Positions 8,015-17,900 of a stretch of 64,000 nucleotides of DNA are shown one piece after another. Every line of letters begins with the position of its first letter. Within the stretch, counting starts at the first letter, position 1. This stretch comes from Bacillota bacterium. Lineage in GTDB: Bacteria > Bacillota > UBA4882 > UBA8346. A program made the translations under genes and the position numbers. The DNA lies in contig JAEYGI010000070.1 in the NCBI GenBank assembly GCA_023402395.1, positions 1-64,000 of the forward strand, written 5' to 3'. Under the pieces are notes generated by a model that saw only the letters and a program-made list of their open reading frames with translations, had not been told where the DNA came from and ran no database searches.

Positions 8015-8383
8015 TCAACTCCGGGCGATCAGCCACACGCCCATCGTAATAATCAATGCTCCCAACCAACGCATTGGCGTGACGGCCTCGTGCCGGATCA
8101 GCCAGGAAAATAAGACCACCAAAATATAGCCGCTGGCGATCAACGGATATACCACGGACAAGTTCTTCTGTTTCAAAACCAATATCCAAAAGACGGTGGA
8201 TACCCCGTAACAGGCCAAGCCGATGAAGATCAAGGGGTTGGAGATCATACGCCACACTAACCCGAAGATCCCGGCCGTTCCCGTAAGCGAAATATCCAAT
8301 CGGGAAGCGCCTTCCTTAAACATAAGCTGTCCGGTTACTCCCAACCCAATGGAAACCAGGATCTGGATCACCCATGAAGCCAT
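8015..8383 (-). CDS. EmrE/ArnE-type four-TM membrane protein
   Basis: The ATG at 8383 with AAAGGAGAG upstream gives 122 residues that fold into four hydrophobic helices, the size of the small multidrug resistance/EamA half-transporters. As last gene of an operon with an ArnT-like transferase and a polyprenyl-phosphate glycosyltransferase, it most likely acts like ArnE/ArnF, flipping the undecaprenyl-phosphate sugar to the outer face. The conserved Glu of true EmrE helix 1 is absent, which speaks against a drug pump. The frame extends upstream to 8449 but without a ribosome site. Confidence 0.75.
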   Translation of the reverse strand: MASWVIQILVSIGLGVTGQLMFKEGASRLDISLTGTAGIFGLVWRMISNPLIFIGLACYGVSTVFWILVLKQKNLSVVYPLIASGYILVVLFSWLIRHEAVTPMRWLGALIITMGVWLIARS

Positions 8384-8470
8384 AAATGCTCTCCTTTCAA
8401 TGGATTTCGGTATCGCTGATCCGGCGATTCGAGCCGATAGCATCTTCAAGTCGGCAAACGGATGATGCAG

Positions 8471-9787
8471 CTATTGAACAGCCAATTGGAGGGAGCCGTT
8501 CGGTTGCGGCAAGGTGACGATAAAGCTGCTGCCTTGGCCGAGCTGGCTGATGACTTTGATGGAGCCGCCATGGCTTTCGACGATCCACTGGGCAATCGCC
8601 AATCCCAGGCCGCTGCCGCCGATCTGGCGGGAACGGGCTTTATCGGCGCGGTAAAAACGCTCAAAAATGAGGCGTTGCTCTTCGGGTGCGATGCCGATGC
8701 CGGTATCGCTGACAATGATTTTAAGTTCCGGGGGATCGCTTTGCGGCGGCGGGATCAACAGCCGGACCTTCCCATGATCCGGCGTGTACTTCAAGGCATT
8801 ATCCAATAAGATCAACAGCAATTGGGCGATCCGTTCCTTATCGGCATAGAGCAGCGCTTCTTCCGGAACCTCCATGGACAGGTCGATCGCTTTTTCCTGC
8901 GCCAATGGCTGCAAGGTTCGGATAATCGGTTCGGCCGCCAGCCGGAGATTAAACCGTTCTTTCATGATCTGCAAGGCTGAGTCGTCGGAACGGGCCAACG
9001 TTAAAAGGTCGCCGACGATCCGTGACATTTTTTTGATCTCGTCCTTCATGTCGGCCAGGACCTGCCGGGCAAAGCCGGTCATCTGGGGGGCGCAGTCCCT
9101 CTGAACCGCATCCACCGAGGATAGCAGCACGCTCAACGGGGTCCGCAATTCATGGGAAGCGTCGGCGAGAAACTGCCGCTGCTTTTCATGGGAACGCTTG
9201 ATCGGCTCCATGGCCCGCCCGGCCAGCAGGTAGCCGAGCAATGACACCAGTGCCAGAAAGATCACTAAAAAACCGCCCAGAATCGACAGCAACCGTTTTA
9301 ATACCTGATAGTATACGGTTTCATCTTTTCCGACATAGATCGTTCCCAAAACGGTATGATCTTTGATGACCGGCAGCGAGACCAGCATGATCACAAAGTC
9401 TTGGCCCGGGCGCCGGAAAAAGGTTAAAGCCGGCTTGCCGGGCTCGATGGTCCACCGTTTGAATTTCTCCCGCACCAGGGAGCGGATCTCCGGGTGCGGT
9501 TCGGAATAGTGAATCAAATTTTGCTGATTATCAAACAAGTAGAAGAATAAAACCGCTTCCTCCGGCAGTTCGCTATGGGGGAAATCCGGGCGCAGGTATT
9601 CTTTGTCGATCAGGATGCGAAGGTTTTCATGGGTTTCTTCTTTGGCGTAGATCAAGAGATCGCGTTTTTCCTCGCGGTAGATCGTCCAGATTAAGCTTGC
9701 GAAGGAAAGGATGGCGAACCCCAGCAAGAAGGCGCCCATGACCATCGAATTCAATAAGGTCAATCGTTTTTTTACCTTGCTAAACAT
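8471..9787 (-). CDS. Membrane sensor histidine kinase
   Basis: The 438-residue protein has a transmembrane helix near 15-40, an extracytoplasmic sensor region of about 130 residues, a second helix near 165-190, then the HisKA phosphorylation site (FLADASHELRTPLS) and an ATPase domain with N box DNALKYTP, G1 box DTGIGI and G2 box GSGLGLAIAQWIVE. It is an EnvZ/BaeS-class kinase. ATG at 9787 overlaps the last bases of the regulator gene (ATGTTTAG), so the two are translationally coupled. Its place in the envelope-modification operon suggests it senses envelope state or cationic compounds, in the way PmrB does; the signal is not visible. Confidence 0.9.
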   Translation of the reverse strand: MFSKVKKRLTLLNSMVMGAFLLGFAILSFASLIWTIYREEKRDLLIYAKEETHENLRILIDKEYLRPDFPHSELPEEAVLFFYLFDNQQNLIHYSEPHPEIRSLVREKFKRWTIEPGKPALTFFRRPGQDFVIMLVSLPVIKDHTVLGTIYVGKDETVYYQVLKRLLSILGGFLVIFLALVSLLGYLLAGRAMEPIKRSHEKQRQFLADASHELRTPLSVLLSSVDAVQRDCAPQMTGFARQVLADMKDEIKKMSRIVGDLLTLARSDDSALQIMKERFNLRLAAEPIIRTLQPLAQEKAIDLSMEVPEEALLYADKERIAQLLLILLDNALKYTPDHGKVRLLIPPPQSDPPELKIIVSDTGIGIAPEEQRLIFERFYRADKARSRQIGGSGLGLAIAQWIVESHGGSIKVISQLGQGSSFIVTLPQPNGSLQLAVQ

Positions 9788-10460
9788 GATGCTCCTCAAG
9801 TTTATATCCGATCCCCCGTACATTTTGAATCAGCGGTTTTGGGGAGGATGCGTCCAGTTTCTTGCGGAGCAGCCGGACATAGGCTTCGAGATTGTTGGGA
9901 GTGACTTCCGCCTCCAATCCCCAGACCCGATCGATAATCACTTCTTTGGGAACAACCCGGCCACAGTTTTGAACCAATAGGTCCAGGATTTGAAATTCGC
10001 GGCTGGTCAGTTGAATTGTTTCCCCGCCGCGTTGCACCGTATGAAGGGTTCGATTCAAGGTGAGCGGGCCCTTCTGGACGATCTCTTCTTTGAGAGGCTC
10101 CGTCCCGCGTCGCGCCAAGGCGCGCAGCCGGGCCTGAAGTTCTTCGAATTCAAACGGTTTCACCAAATAATCGTCGGCGCCGGTATCCAGGCCCAGAACC
10201 TTATCGGCGACGGTATCGCGCGCCGTCAACATCAGAATCGCTCCCGGATAGCCATTTTTGCGCAGCCGGTCGCATACTTCGAGGCCGCTCGCTCCGGGCA
10301 TCATCCAGTCGAGAATCAGCACGTCGTAACTGGAATAATTCACGAAATCAATTACTTCATCGCCGCGCTGAACCCATTCCACTTGATGATTGTCTTTCTC
10401 CAGCAAGTGCTTTATCAGTTTCCCCAAGCGCGGATCGTCTTCGGCCAGCAATAGTTGCAC
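9780..10460 (-). CDS. OmpR-family response regulator
   Basis: A receiver domain with acidic pocket EDD at 7-9, phosphoacceptor Asp51 in LILDWMMPG, Thr in MLTARD and Lys in VKPFEF is followed by an OmpR/PhoB winged helix (residues about 130-222). The GTG at 10460 is chosen because GGGAG lies eight bases upstream; the frame could also start at TTG 10475. It lies 30 bases below the ArnT-like gene and overlaps the kinase gene. Regulator and kinase sit inside the operon they may control, so autoregulation is likely but not shown. Confidence 0.9.
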   Translation of the reverse strand: MQLLLAEDDPRLGKLIKHLLEKDNHQVEWVQRGDEVIDFVNYSSYDVLILDWMMPGASGLEVCDRLRKNGYPGAILMLTARDTVADKVLGLDTGADDYLVKPFEFEELQARLRALARRGTEPLKEEIVQKGPLTLNRTLHTVQRGGETIQLTSREFQILDLLVQNCGRVVPKEVIIDRVWGLEAEVTPNNLEAYVRLLRKKLDASSPKPLIQNVRGIGYKLEEHHV

Positions 10461-10490
10461 AGAGATCACTCCCAACCGGTCGGTGATGGT

Positions 10491-12119
10491 TTAACGTTTA
10501 ATTCGATAAAACAGATAGTTATTCCTGGCGTCAACTTTTTCGAGGGCAATGCCGGCGGCTTCTTTCCGGAATTCGGGTTGCAGCCGCGCCGGGACAATGA
10601 TCATTTTCTTGGGGCCCGGCTGAGCCTGGAATTCGTCAAGCGTATGGGTTGGCATGGTGTATTTGGCGTACCAGTTGAGTGACGGATTGCGATACTTCGC
10701 GATGGCATCCCGGGGTTCGATCATGGTTAGCGGGTGGCCGCTGTAAAAAATCGCCGACGTGCTATATGAGCGGTAAACGCCGATTTGATAGGAGCCATAG
10801 GGAGCCAGTGTCTGGGCCAGCCACTTGCCTGATTTTGATTGGGCAAAGGCCGGTAAAACCAATGTGGACAACAGAACATAGGCGATGATGACGCCACCGA
10901 TCTGCGTTAAGAATGGTTTTTGATCTTTGACCGGATATAGATGCCAGAAGGTGACCGCGAAAGTGACGCCCATCATCAATAAGAGTACCCAAAATGGCGC
11001 ATTTTTTAACACCTGATGCCCCAGAAGGACAATCAAAGCCTGGAACAGAAGCCAGGGCCAAAACCAAAGCAACATCAGCCATTTCTTGACCCGGGACGAT
11101 CTTGCTTCAAGGCGGTTCTCAATATAAAGGGCAGTTAAAATCGCAATCGGGAAAAGAATCGGAAAAGTATAGGTCAAATACTTGGTGGCGATGCAAGAAT
11201 AAAAGATCAAAAAGCTCCCGACCCAACTGATTAGAAATTGGGCCAGATTGTCATTTTGCCGGATTTTTTTTAAAGCGTCAACGACGCCGCCAATCATCAC
11301 GCCGGTCCAAGGCAGCGCGCTCACTAGGAAAACCACCCCATAGTAGTAAAAAACGTTGTCTTTGGGATGTTCGGATACCGTAGCCCGTAAATAGTTGTGC
11401 ACGCCCAAAAAGTTTTGAATAAAAAGATGGCCATGTTTCCACACCATAATGAGGTACCAAGGCAGGGCGATGGCGGCGAAAAGGAGAAGCCCCTTGAAGA
11501 TTTGCATTTTTTTCAGCTCGGACCATCCCTTCTGCCAGGTTAAAAAAAGCAGGATACTCAGACCGGGCAAAAGAACTCCAACCGGGCCCTTGGTCAACAC
11601 GGCCAAGCCCAGGCAAGCGTACATCGGCAAGTACCAGCGCTTGGGCTGGGTCTCATCCCGGGCGGTATACCCGAGATAGAAAAAAGCGAGCGCCGCGGCG
11701 TTTAGATCAAAGAGAACCATATCGGTAATAATCAGTTTCGCGATGGCGAAGTACTGCAATGAAGTCCCGAGCATAATGGCGGCCAGCAGCGCCGCCCGTT
11801 CGCCGCCGAGCCTTTTGGCAAACCAATAAGCCAGGGTGACGCCCGCGGCGCCGGCGAGCGCCGGTACGCAGCGCAGCGCCAGTTCCGAATAGCCCAAGAG
11901 TTTGATGGCCGCCGCCAGCAGCCAGTAGATCAGCACTGGCTTGTCGAACCAGGCTTTCCCGTAGATCCGGGGAGATATCCAATCCGATGAAGTGACCATT
12001 TCTTTGGCGGTCAGCGCATAATTGGACTCGACGGTATCGGTGATCGGAATCAGGTGTCCCCCTAAAATAAAGAATAAAAACGCAATCAGAAAAAGGAGCA
12101 ACGGTCGGTTGGTTTTCAT
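10491..12119 (-). CDS. ArnT-like GT-C glycosyltransferase
   Basis: This 542-residue protein has about 12 hydrophobic helices and the GT-C signature in its first periplasmic loop, D28-T-V-E31-SNYA, followed by WFDKPVLIYWL as in ArnT and the dolichyl-phosphate mannosyltransferase (PMT_2) families. Such enzymes move a sugar from a polyprenyl phosphate carrier to an acceptor on the outer face of the membrane (4-amino-arabinose to lipid A in ArnT). A GGAGGG site precedes the ATG. It is 15 bases after the GT-2 gene that should make its donor. Sugar and acceptor are unknown; lipid A, a cell-wall polymer or a protein are all possible. Confidence 0.88.
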   Translation of the reverse strand: MKTNRPLLLFLIAFLFFILGGHLIPITDTVESNYALTAKEMVTSSDWISPRIYGKAWFDKPVLIYWLLAAAIKLLGYSELALRCVPALAGAAGVTLAYWFAKRLGGERAALLAAIMLGTSLQYFAIAKLIITDMVLFDLNAAALAFFYLGYTARDETQPKRWYLPMYACLGLAVLTKGPVGVLLPGLSILLFLTWQKGWSELKKMQIFKGLLLFAAIALPWYLIMVWKHGHLFIQNFLGVHNYLRATVSEHPKDNVFYYYGVVFLVSALPWTGVMIGGVVDALKKIRQNDNLAQFLISWVGSFLIFYSCIATKYLTYTFPILFPIAILTALYIENRLEARSSRVKKWLMLLWFWPWLLFQALIVLLGHQVLKNAPFWVLLLMMGVTFAVTFWHLYPVKDQKPFLTQIGGVIIAYVLLSTLVLPAFAQSKSGKWLAQTLAPYGSYQIGVYRSYSTSAIFYSGHPLTMIEPRDAIAKYRNPSLNWYAKYTMPTHTLDEFQAQPGPKKMIIVPARLQPEFRKEAAGIALEKVDARNNYLFYRIKR

Positions 12120-12134
12120 GCGTATCCCTCCATA

Positions 12135-12881
12135 TTAGGCGTTATGGTTTATGGAAGTTATCGGCTTGGGAAATCCGGCGTTGTTATTTCGGTGCTGATG
12201 ATAATAAAGCCACATCTCTTGGAGGATTTTCTTGATCACCGCGGCGCTGGCCAACGTTGATTCTCCGGCAATCCGTGGGTAATAGTGCAGGCCGATCTCA
12301 CGGATCGAATATCCCCGGTGATAAGCTTCGATTAACAGCTCGGCGTCAATGAACGAACCTTCCGATTGCAAATCAAGCTGTTGGCAGATCTCTCGTTTGA
12401 ACAGTTTGAATGAAAAATTGACATCGCGGACTTTTAAGCCGAAGAACTGGCGGATCATCCGATTGTAAACCGTTGAAATGAATTTGCGCCAGAGCGATTC
12501 GGCGCGGAACAAGCGATAGCCGATTAACATATCCGCGCTTGCAATCCGTGGGATGGCCGCGCAGACCTCATCGAAGTCTAACGGCAGATCGGAATCCATA
12601 TACAAAACATAATCTTTGACGGCAGCAGCGAAACCGGTCTTCAGCGCTCCGCCCAGTTTACGGTTGACCGGATGGTGAATTACTTTGATCACGGGATATG
12701 AAACAGCAAGCTTGTCCGCTAATTCTCCGGAACCGTCGTTACTGGCGTCGTCAATGATAATGATCTCATAATCAATACCCAGTTTGGCACCGATGCGCAT
12801 CGCCCCCTGAACGCAGGGCGTGATGTTTTCGAGTTCATTGTACATTGGGAATATAAACGATAAATTAAGCTTTTTGTCCAT
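12135..12881 (-). CDS. Polyprenyl-phosphate glycosyltransferase (GT-2, DPM1-like)
   Basis: The 248-residue enzyme has the GT-A fold motifs of the DPM1/ArnC group: FPMYNELENI at the start, IIIDDASNDGS near 41, NRKLGGALKTGF near 75 and the metal-binding YMDSDLPL near 95. It would load a nucleotide sugar onto undecaprenyl phosphate on the cytoplasmic side. It lacks the C-terminal membrane helices of ArnC, like soluble DPM1. AAGGAG lies upstream of the ATG. With the ArnT-like and EmrE-like products it completes a three-component membrane glycosylation system. Confidence 0.88.
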   Translation of the reverse strand: MDKKLNLSFIFPMYNELENITPCVQGAMRIGAKLGIDYEIIIIDDASNDGSGELADKLAVSYPVIKVIHHPVNRKLGGALKTGFAAAVKDYVLYMDSDLPLDFDEVCAAIPRIASADMLIGYRLFRAESLWRKFISTVYNRMIRQFFGLKVRDVNFSFKLFKREICQQLDLQSEGSFIDAELLIEAYHRGYSIREIGLHYYPRIAGESTLASAAVIKKILQEMWLYYHQHRNNNAGFPKPITSINHNA

Positions 12882-12952
12882 GGAAGTAATCTCCTTGAAG
12901 TTTTAAATTGTTACGCCTGAGTTTATTTTCATAATCAAAGCCATTGCTTACG

Positions 12953-13804
12953 CTAGAGATGCCGGTAATTGATCAATTGGATCCCTTGTTTCTGAATCAG
13001 ATTTAAGGTTTCAGGCGACCGCAAAGCGTCGAGTTCTTCCCGCCAATGATATCCCCAGTGAAATTGGCTGTTTAGCATCTTATTGTCCAAACCCGGGTGA
13101 ACCATGATCTCGGATGTTCCAGCGGGAAGGCGCGTTAGAATGGCCCGCAGATTGGCCTGGCTCATCCGTCCGCCCGACAGCATTCCAAAAAAATGCTCTG
13201 GACCATACAGGCCTTGCGCCAGATATTGTTGTCTGGCCCAAAGCGCGCACCCGGTTAATGCCGTTCTTTGCAGCGTTCGCCAAGGCGACCCGTGCGGCGC
13301 GTCAAAAAACCACAACGGTTCAGCGGGGATCCGGATTCTCGCGATATGAAACTCCTTGGCCAAGCGCCCGATAATCTTGGGAAAACCGGGTAAGGCGTGT
13401 AAATGCTGATGACTATCGACGTGGCTGATGCGAATCCCGCTTCCCGCCACTTTTTGGAGTTGGCAGCCCAGTTCGGTTTCGATATGCTGGCGTGAGATGG
13501 CGCCTTTTAAATAGCGGCGAATGAACGCCGCATGACTGGAGAAAAAGTTGCCGTCAGGGGTAAGCAGAGAGCTGACATCACCACGCGCCACCGGCCGCAG
13601 GCCGACTAAAGTCAAATGAACTCCAATGCTGAGATTGGGACAGCACTGGCTGATCTTCACGGCGTGGGCGAACGCATCACCTCCGGCGACGATGGTGGCG
13701 CTGGTTACGCAGCCGGCGGAATAACCCTGGAAGATTCCGTCGTTGATGTTCTCATGCAGACCAAAATCATCCGCATTGACGATGAGCCGTTTGATGGGGA
13801 GCAC
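12953..13804 (-). CDS. YdjC/ChbG-family carbohydrate deacetylase
   Basis: Motifs NADDFGLHENIN near 11, GVHLTL near 61 and SHVDSHQHLH near 125 provide the metal-binding Asp and His residues of the YdjC family, which remove N-acetyl groups from sugars; HpnK in hopanoid synthesis is a relative. The gene opens the envelope-modification operon, so it may deacetylate the lipid-linked or transferred sugar, exposing an amino group that lowers surface charge. The only ordinary start is GTG at 13804, which overlaps its own AGGAGG; an AUC at 13795 lies at ideal spacing, so the true start is uncertain. Confidence 0.82.
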   Translation of the reverse strand: MLPIKRLIVNADDFGLHENINDGIFQGYSAGCVTSATIVAGGDAFAHAVKISQCCPNLSIGVHLTLVGLRPVARGDVSSLLTPDGNFFSSHAAFIRRYLKGAISRQHIETELGCQLQKVAGSGIRISHVDSHQHLHALPGFPKIIGRLAKEFHIARIRIPAEPLWFFDAPHGSPWRTLQRTALTGCALWARQQYLAQGLYGPEHFFGMLSGGRMSQANLRAILTRLPAGTSEIMVHPGLDNKMLNSQFHWGYHWREELDALRSPETLNLIQKQGIQLINYRHL

Positions 13805-14287
13805 CTCCTAATCTAAAATTTGAAATTGTCGCAGCCGGTATCGCATCTAATTTCAAAACGATCATCTGCGCAGGCGATATGATTTGAAACTGCAATCGCT
13901 CGACATGGATAGTATAAAATTTATTTCTGAAAATTGACTGAAAGCAACTAGCCGGGGTTGATATAACGGTTTTTGCATTCTCAATGGAGGCTTTGCGAAC
14001 CATCGAACCTACAGAACGGCCTGGAACGGAACATCGAAAAGTAATTGGGGTTCCTATCATTTGGGCTGTTTTACGATGGACACGGGATCACTGTAGTTAT
14101 CATTCGAGATTTTATGATGAATCAAAATCCCGAACAGAAAGCCCGCGATCAGATTAATTCAGGTGGTTTCCGATTGACATGGCATTAAACAATTACCAAC
14201 AAATTATTTAAAAAACATCAAAAGTTGTTGTTTGGGAAAAATTATGCTAAAATGAATTTATTACTCAATTTACAGGAGGTTTTTTAG
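13805..14287. other. Divergent intergenic region
   Basis: This 480-bp region separates the minus-strand envelope operon from the plus-strand barrel gene and must hold both promoters. A stem at 14103-14134 (TTCGAGATTTT/AAAATCCCGAA, one mismatch) is the only clear structure. No coding frame here is convincing. Confidence 0.4.
14225..14253 (+). promoter_or_regulatory. Sigma-A-type promoter of the barrel protein gene
   Basis: TTGTTG at 14225-14230, a 17-base spacer and TAAAAT at 14248-14253 precede the SD AGGAGG (14274-14279) and the GTG start at 14288. Confidence 0.55.
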
Positions 14288-14773
14288 GTGAAAAAGTTAC
14301 TGGTCGCGGTAATGTTGGTTCTCTTATTGGGCCTGTTCGGCCAAAACGCTTTGGCCGCCGATGCGAGCGGAGGATTCGGGTTGGGCATCCCGTATGGAGT
14401 GGTTGGTGGTAATATGCAAGTGAACCTTAACGACAATTTCGCTTTGAGCTTCGGACTCGGCTTCACCCCCGCCGACGTGGCCTATGCCGTGGGCGCGAGG
14501 GTTTATTTAAACGATTCGTCCCATCCTGTCCGGCCCCGGCTGGGATTTTATTACGGGACGGTTGCCTATGAAGATATCGTTTATTACAATGGTTGGTACT
14601 TTTATGAAGAAGAAAAGAATCTGGACGGAACAGCACTCGGTTTCGGTCTGGAGTTCGGGCGGGTCGGAGGAGTCAGGTTCGACGGCGAATTGATCTATAT
14701 TCTTAGCTGTCAGGATTACGAGGTTGATGATCTGGATTCCCAGGTGAAGATCTCTTTCGGAGTACATTTTTAG
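14288..14773 (+). CDS. Secreted beta-barrel-like protein
   Basis: The 161-residue product starts with a classic signal peptide (KK, then LLVAVMLVLLLGLFG, cleavage near ALAAD). The rest alternates polar and hydrophobic residues with many Gly and aromatic residues (for example FALSFGLGF, RPRLGFYYGT, VKISFGVHF) and ends in phenylalanine, the pattern of small eight-stranded outer-membrane barrels recognised by BamA. GTG start, AGGAGG eight bases upstream. It is monocistronic with its own promoter and terminator. Function beyond an envelope role cannot be stated. Confidence 0.75.
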   Translation: MKKLLVAVMLVLLLGLFGQNALAADASGGFGLGIPYGVVGGNMQVNLNDNFALSFGLGFTPADVAYAVGARVYLNDSSHPVRPRLGFYYGTVAYEDIVYYNGWYFYEEEKNLDGTALGFGLEFGRVGGVRFDGELIYILSCQDYEVDDLDSQVKISFGVHF

Positions 14774-14798
14774 ACTATCCTCATGTTAGATGCTACGG

Positions 14799-14828
14799 AG
14801 GCGGCCTTGACCAAGGGCCGCCTTTTTG
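14799..14828 (+). terminator. Intrinsic terminator of the barrel gene
   Basis: A stem built from GGCGGCC and GGCCGCC, with a TTGACCAAG loop region, is followed by TTTTTGTT. Confidence 0.8.
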
Positions 14829-14971
14829 TTGATTGATCAACCAGCGGGAATGGGACAAAAGGAGAGCGACCCAATTTGAAGAATATAAATCAAAGAAGTT
14901 CACCACCCTAAGCCAACCACCAAGAATCAGGAACTAAAAACCACGATAAATTCTCCAGGAGGACGATTGCC

Positions 14972-17900
14972 TTGCCCCATTCCAGTCTGTCATCGTTCCA
15001 CCCTGTGGTGGTCAAGTGGTTCACCCGGACCTTTGCCGACCTGACGCCGCCCCAGGCGCTCGGTTGGCCGCTGATTGCGGCCGGCGAAAATCTACTGATG
15101 CTGGCGCCGACCGGGTCCGGCAAAACTCTGGCCGCCTTTTTGAAATGCCTGGATTGGCTGTATCAGGAAGCAGAGGCGGGACGGACCATCGACGACGGGG
15201 TCAAAGTGTTGTACATTTCGCCTCTGAAAGCGTTGAATAACGATATCCATCGCAATCTGGAGCTTCCCTTGCAGGGCATCGACTGTCTTAATCAAGAGTT
15301 GGGAGCGGGACTGCCGATGCTCGCGACCGGAGTCCGCAGCGGCGACACGCCCGCAGCGGAGCGACGCCGGATGCTTAAAAAGCCGCCCCAGATCCTGATC
15401 ACCACGCCGGAGTCGCTGTTTTTGCTCCTGTCCTCGCAGGCGAGCCGGATTCTGGCTACGGTCCGCTTCCTGATCCTTGATGAGATTCACGCGCTGTTTC
15501 CAACCAAGCGCGGCGTGCATCTGGCCTTAAGTCTGGAACGACTGGAGGAACTGGTTCACCGGGCTATGGGCGACGGCTACCGGCCGATCCAACGGATCGG
15601 ACTATCCGCTACGGTTCAGCCATTAGCGGAAACCGCCGCTTATTTGGCCGGGTTTGATTCGTCGCGGGAGCCGGTCCGGCCCCGCCCGGTCCGGATCATC
15701 GATACCGGCCAGCGCAAACGGCTGGACTTACAAATTGACCTGCCCGTGCCGGACCTGACCGATCTGCCCGACCGGAGCATCTGGCCGTCGATCTACGAGC
15801 AACTGTTGAAACTGATCGGGGAACACCGGACCACTTTGATCTTTGTCAATAACCGCCGGTTGGCCGAGCGGATCACCGCCAATCTCAATCAAATGGCCGG
15901 CAAAGTCTTGGCCATGACCCATCACGGGAGCGTATCCAAGGAACTCCGGCTTCAGGCGGAGCAAATGCTTCAGGACGGCGCAATCCCCTGCATCGTGGCT
16001 ACTTCTACCTTAGAGCTGGGAATCGATATCGGCCACATCGATCTGGTGATTCAGATCGAGTCCCCCAAGGAAGTTGGACGTGGGCTGCAACGGGTCGGCC
16101 GGGCCGGGCATGTTCTGGGGTTGGCCAGTAAGGGACGGATCGTACCCAAGACCCGGGCCGATCTCCTGGAAGCGATCGTGCTGTTGCGCGAGATGCGGGC
16201 CGGCCGGGTGGAAAGTTCCAAAGCGCCATTAAACTGTCTGGACATTCTGGCCCAACAGATCGTGGCCATGGCTACGGTCCGGGACCGGACCGCCGGCGAG
16301 CTTTACCAGCTGATACGCGGCGCCTATAATTACACCACGCTGAGCCAGGCCGACTTCGAAAATGTCCTGGCGATGCTCGCCGGGATGTTTCAGACCGAGG
16401 AGTTCGTCGAACTTCGCCCTCGGGTTTATTGGGACCGGATCACCGGCCGGATCAGCGCCGATTCCTATGGAAGATATTTGGTGTATTCGAGCGGCGGCAC
16501 CATTCCGGACCGGGGGTATTACGGGGTCTATCTGTCCGGGTCCGGGGCCTATCTTGGCGAGTTGGACGAGGAATTCGTGTACGAACGCCGCCTCAACGAA
16601 CGGTTCATGCTCGGTACTTCGGCCTGGCGGATCGAGGAGATCCGGCGCGACCGGGTGATCGTCACGCCAGCCAAATCCGGAGAGGCGATGATCCCGTTCT
16701 GGAAAGCCGAGCAGAACGGGCGGCCCTATGAATTGGGATGCCGGATCGGCGCTTTTCTGGCAATTGCGGCCGAACGGCTGGATCGGCCGGGGTTCCGGGC
16801 CTGGCTGGAACGGGAGTGCGGCGTCGACCAGCCGGTCGCCACCAATCTGGAAGGGTTTCTGAAAGGCCAACAACACTCTTTGGGCTTCCTGCAAACCGAC
16901 CGCCGGCTGGTAGTCGAGGAATTTCCCGACGAGGTGGGCGAATGGAAGGTTCTGCTCCACTCGCCGTATGGCCTGAAAGTCAATACCATCCTCGGAATGC
17001 TGATCCGGAGCGATTGGGAGACGCGCCACCAGATGCTGGTTCAGAGCGTTCCGTCTGACGACGGGGTCATCTTTCATTGCCCCGGCGGCCAAAGTCCGCC
17101 GGTCATCGTTTGGGCTGATCTGCCGTTGGAGCGGTTGGAAGAGAAAGTGGGCGAAGCCGTCTCGGAGACGGCACTGTTCGGGGTCATTTTCCGGCATGCG
17201 GCCCAGAGGGCACTGATCCTGCCGCGCGGTGCCTACGGCCGCAAACGGAACCCGCTCTGGCTCTCCCGCCTGAAAGCGGGTAACCTGCTGAACACCGTCT
17301 CCCGGCACCCCGATTTCCCATTGATCATTGAAACCTACCGGGAGATCCTCCAGGATTATTTCGACCTAGGCGGTGTCAGGGAATTGCTGGACGGCATCCG
17401 GCGGGGCGGCATCACGGTGGAACGGGTTCGGCACGATACTCCGTCGCCGCTGGCTTATGGCCATCTTTTCAACTTGGTCAACAATTACATGTACGAAAAC
17501 GATGCACCCAAGGCCGAGCGACGGGCCGAACTGTTCGGACTGGGCCGGGCTGCTTTGCGTTCCATTGTGGGCGAGCGGGGTTTTCGTGACCTTTTCACGA
17601 ACGACGCGATTCGAATAGTGATCGAAGCGGTTCAGGGCCTGGATTCGCTCCGTGCCGCTCCCACCCTCGACCGGATTCAGTATTGGCTTGAAAAGACGGG
17701 CGATATCAGGCCGGATGAGATCACCGCGACCTTCGGGGAGCAGGATCCGTTGGGCCTTGAAGTGGCCGAAGGCCTTGACCGGCTTTGCCGGTCCGGGCGG
17801 GCGCTCCGGCTTCTGTTGGGCCGGAGTAGGAGAGAACTGTTCATTCCCGCCGTTGACCGTGAGCTGTATGATGTGGTCTGGGGGGCTCCGGAGCAACCCG

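Noticed and set aside
10679..10888. Many long frames opposite or out of phase with real genes (for example 14972-19405, 37124-38893, 26924-27682)
   Set aside because: They lie inside genes with clear families, lack ribosome sites and have Arg/Pro/Gly-rich products typical of G+C-rich shadow frames.
13767..14060. 97-codon minus-strand frame in the gap before the YdjC-type gene
   Set aside because: It overlaps the start of the YdjC-type gene in another frame and has no family or ribosome-site support.
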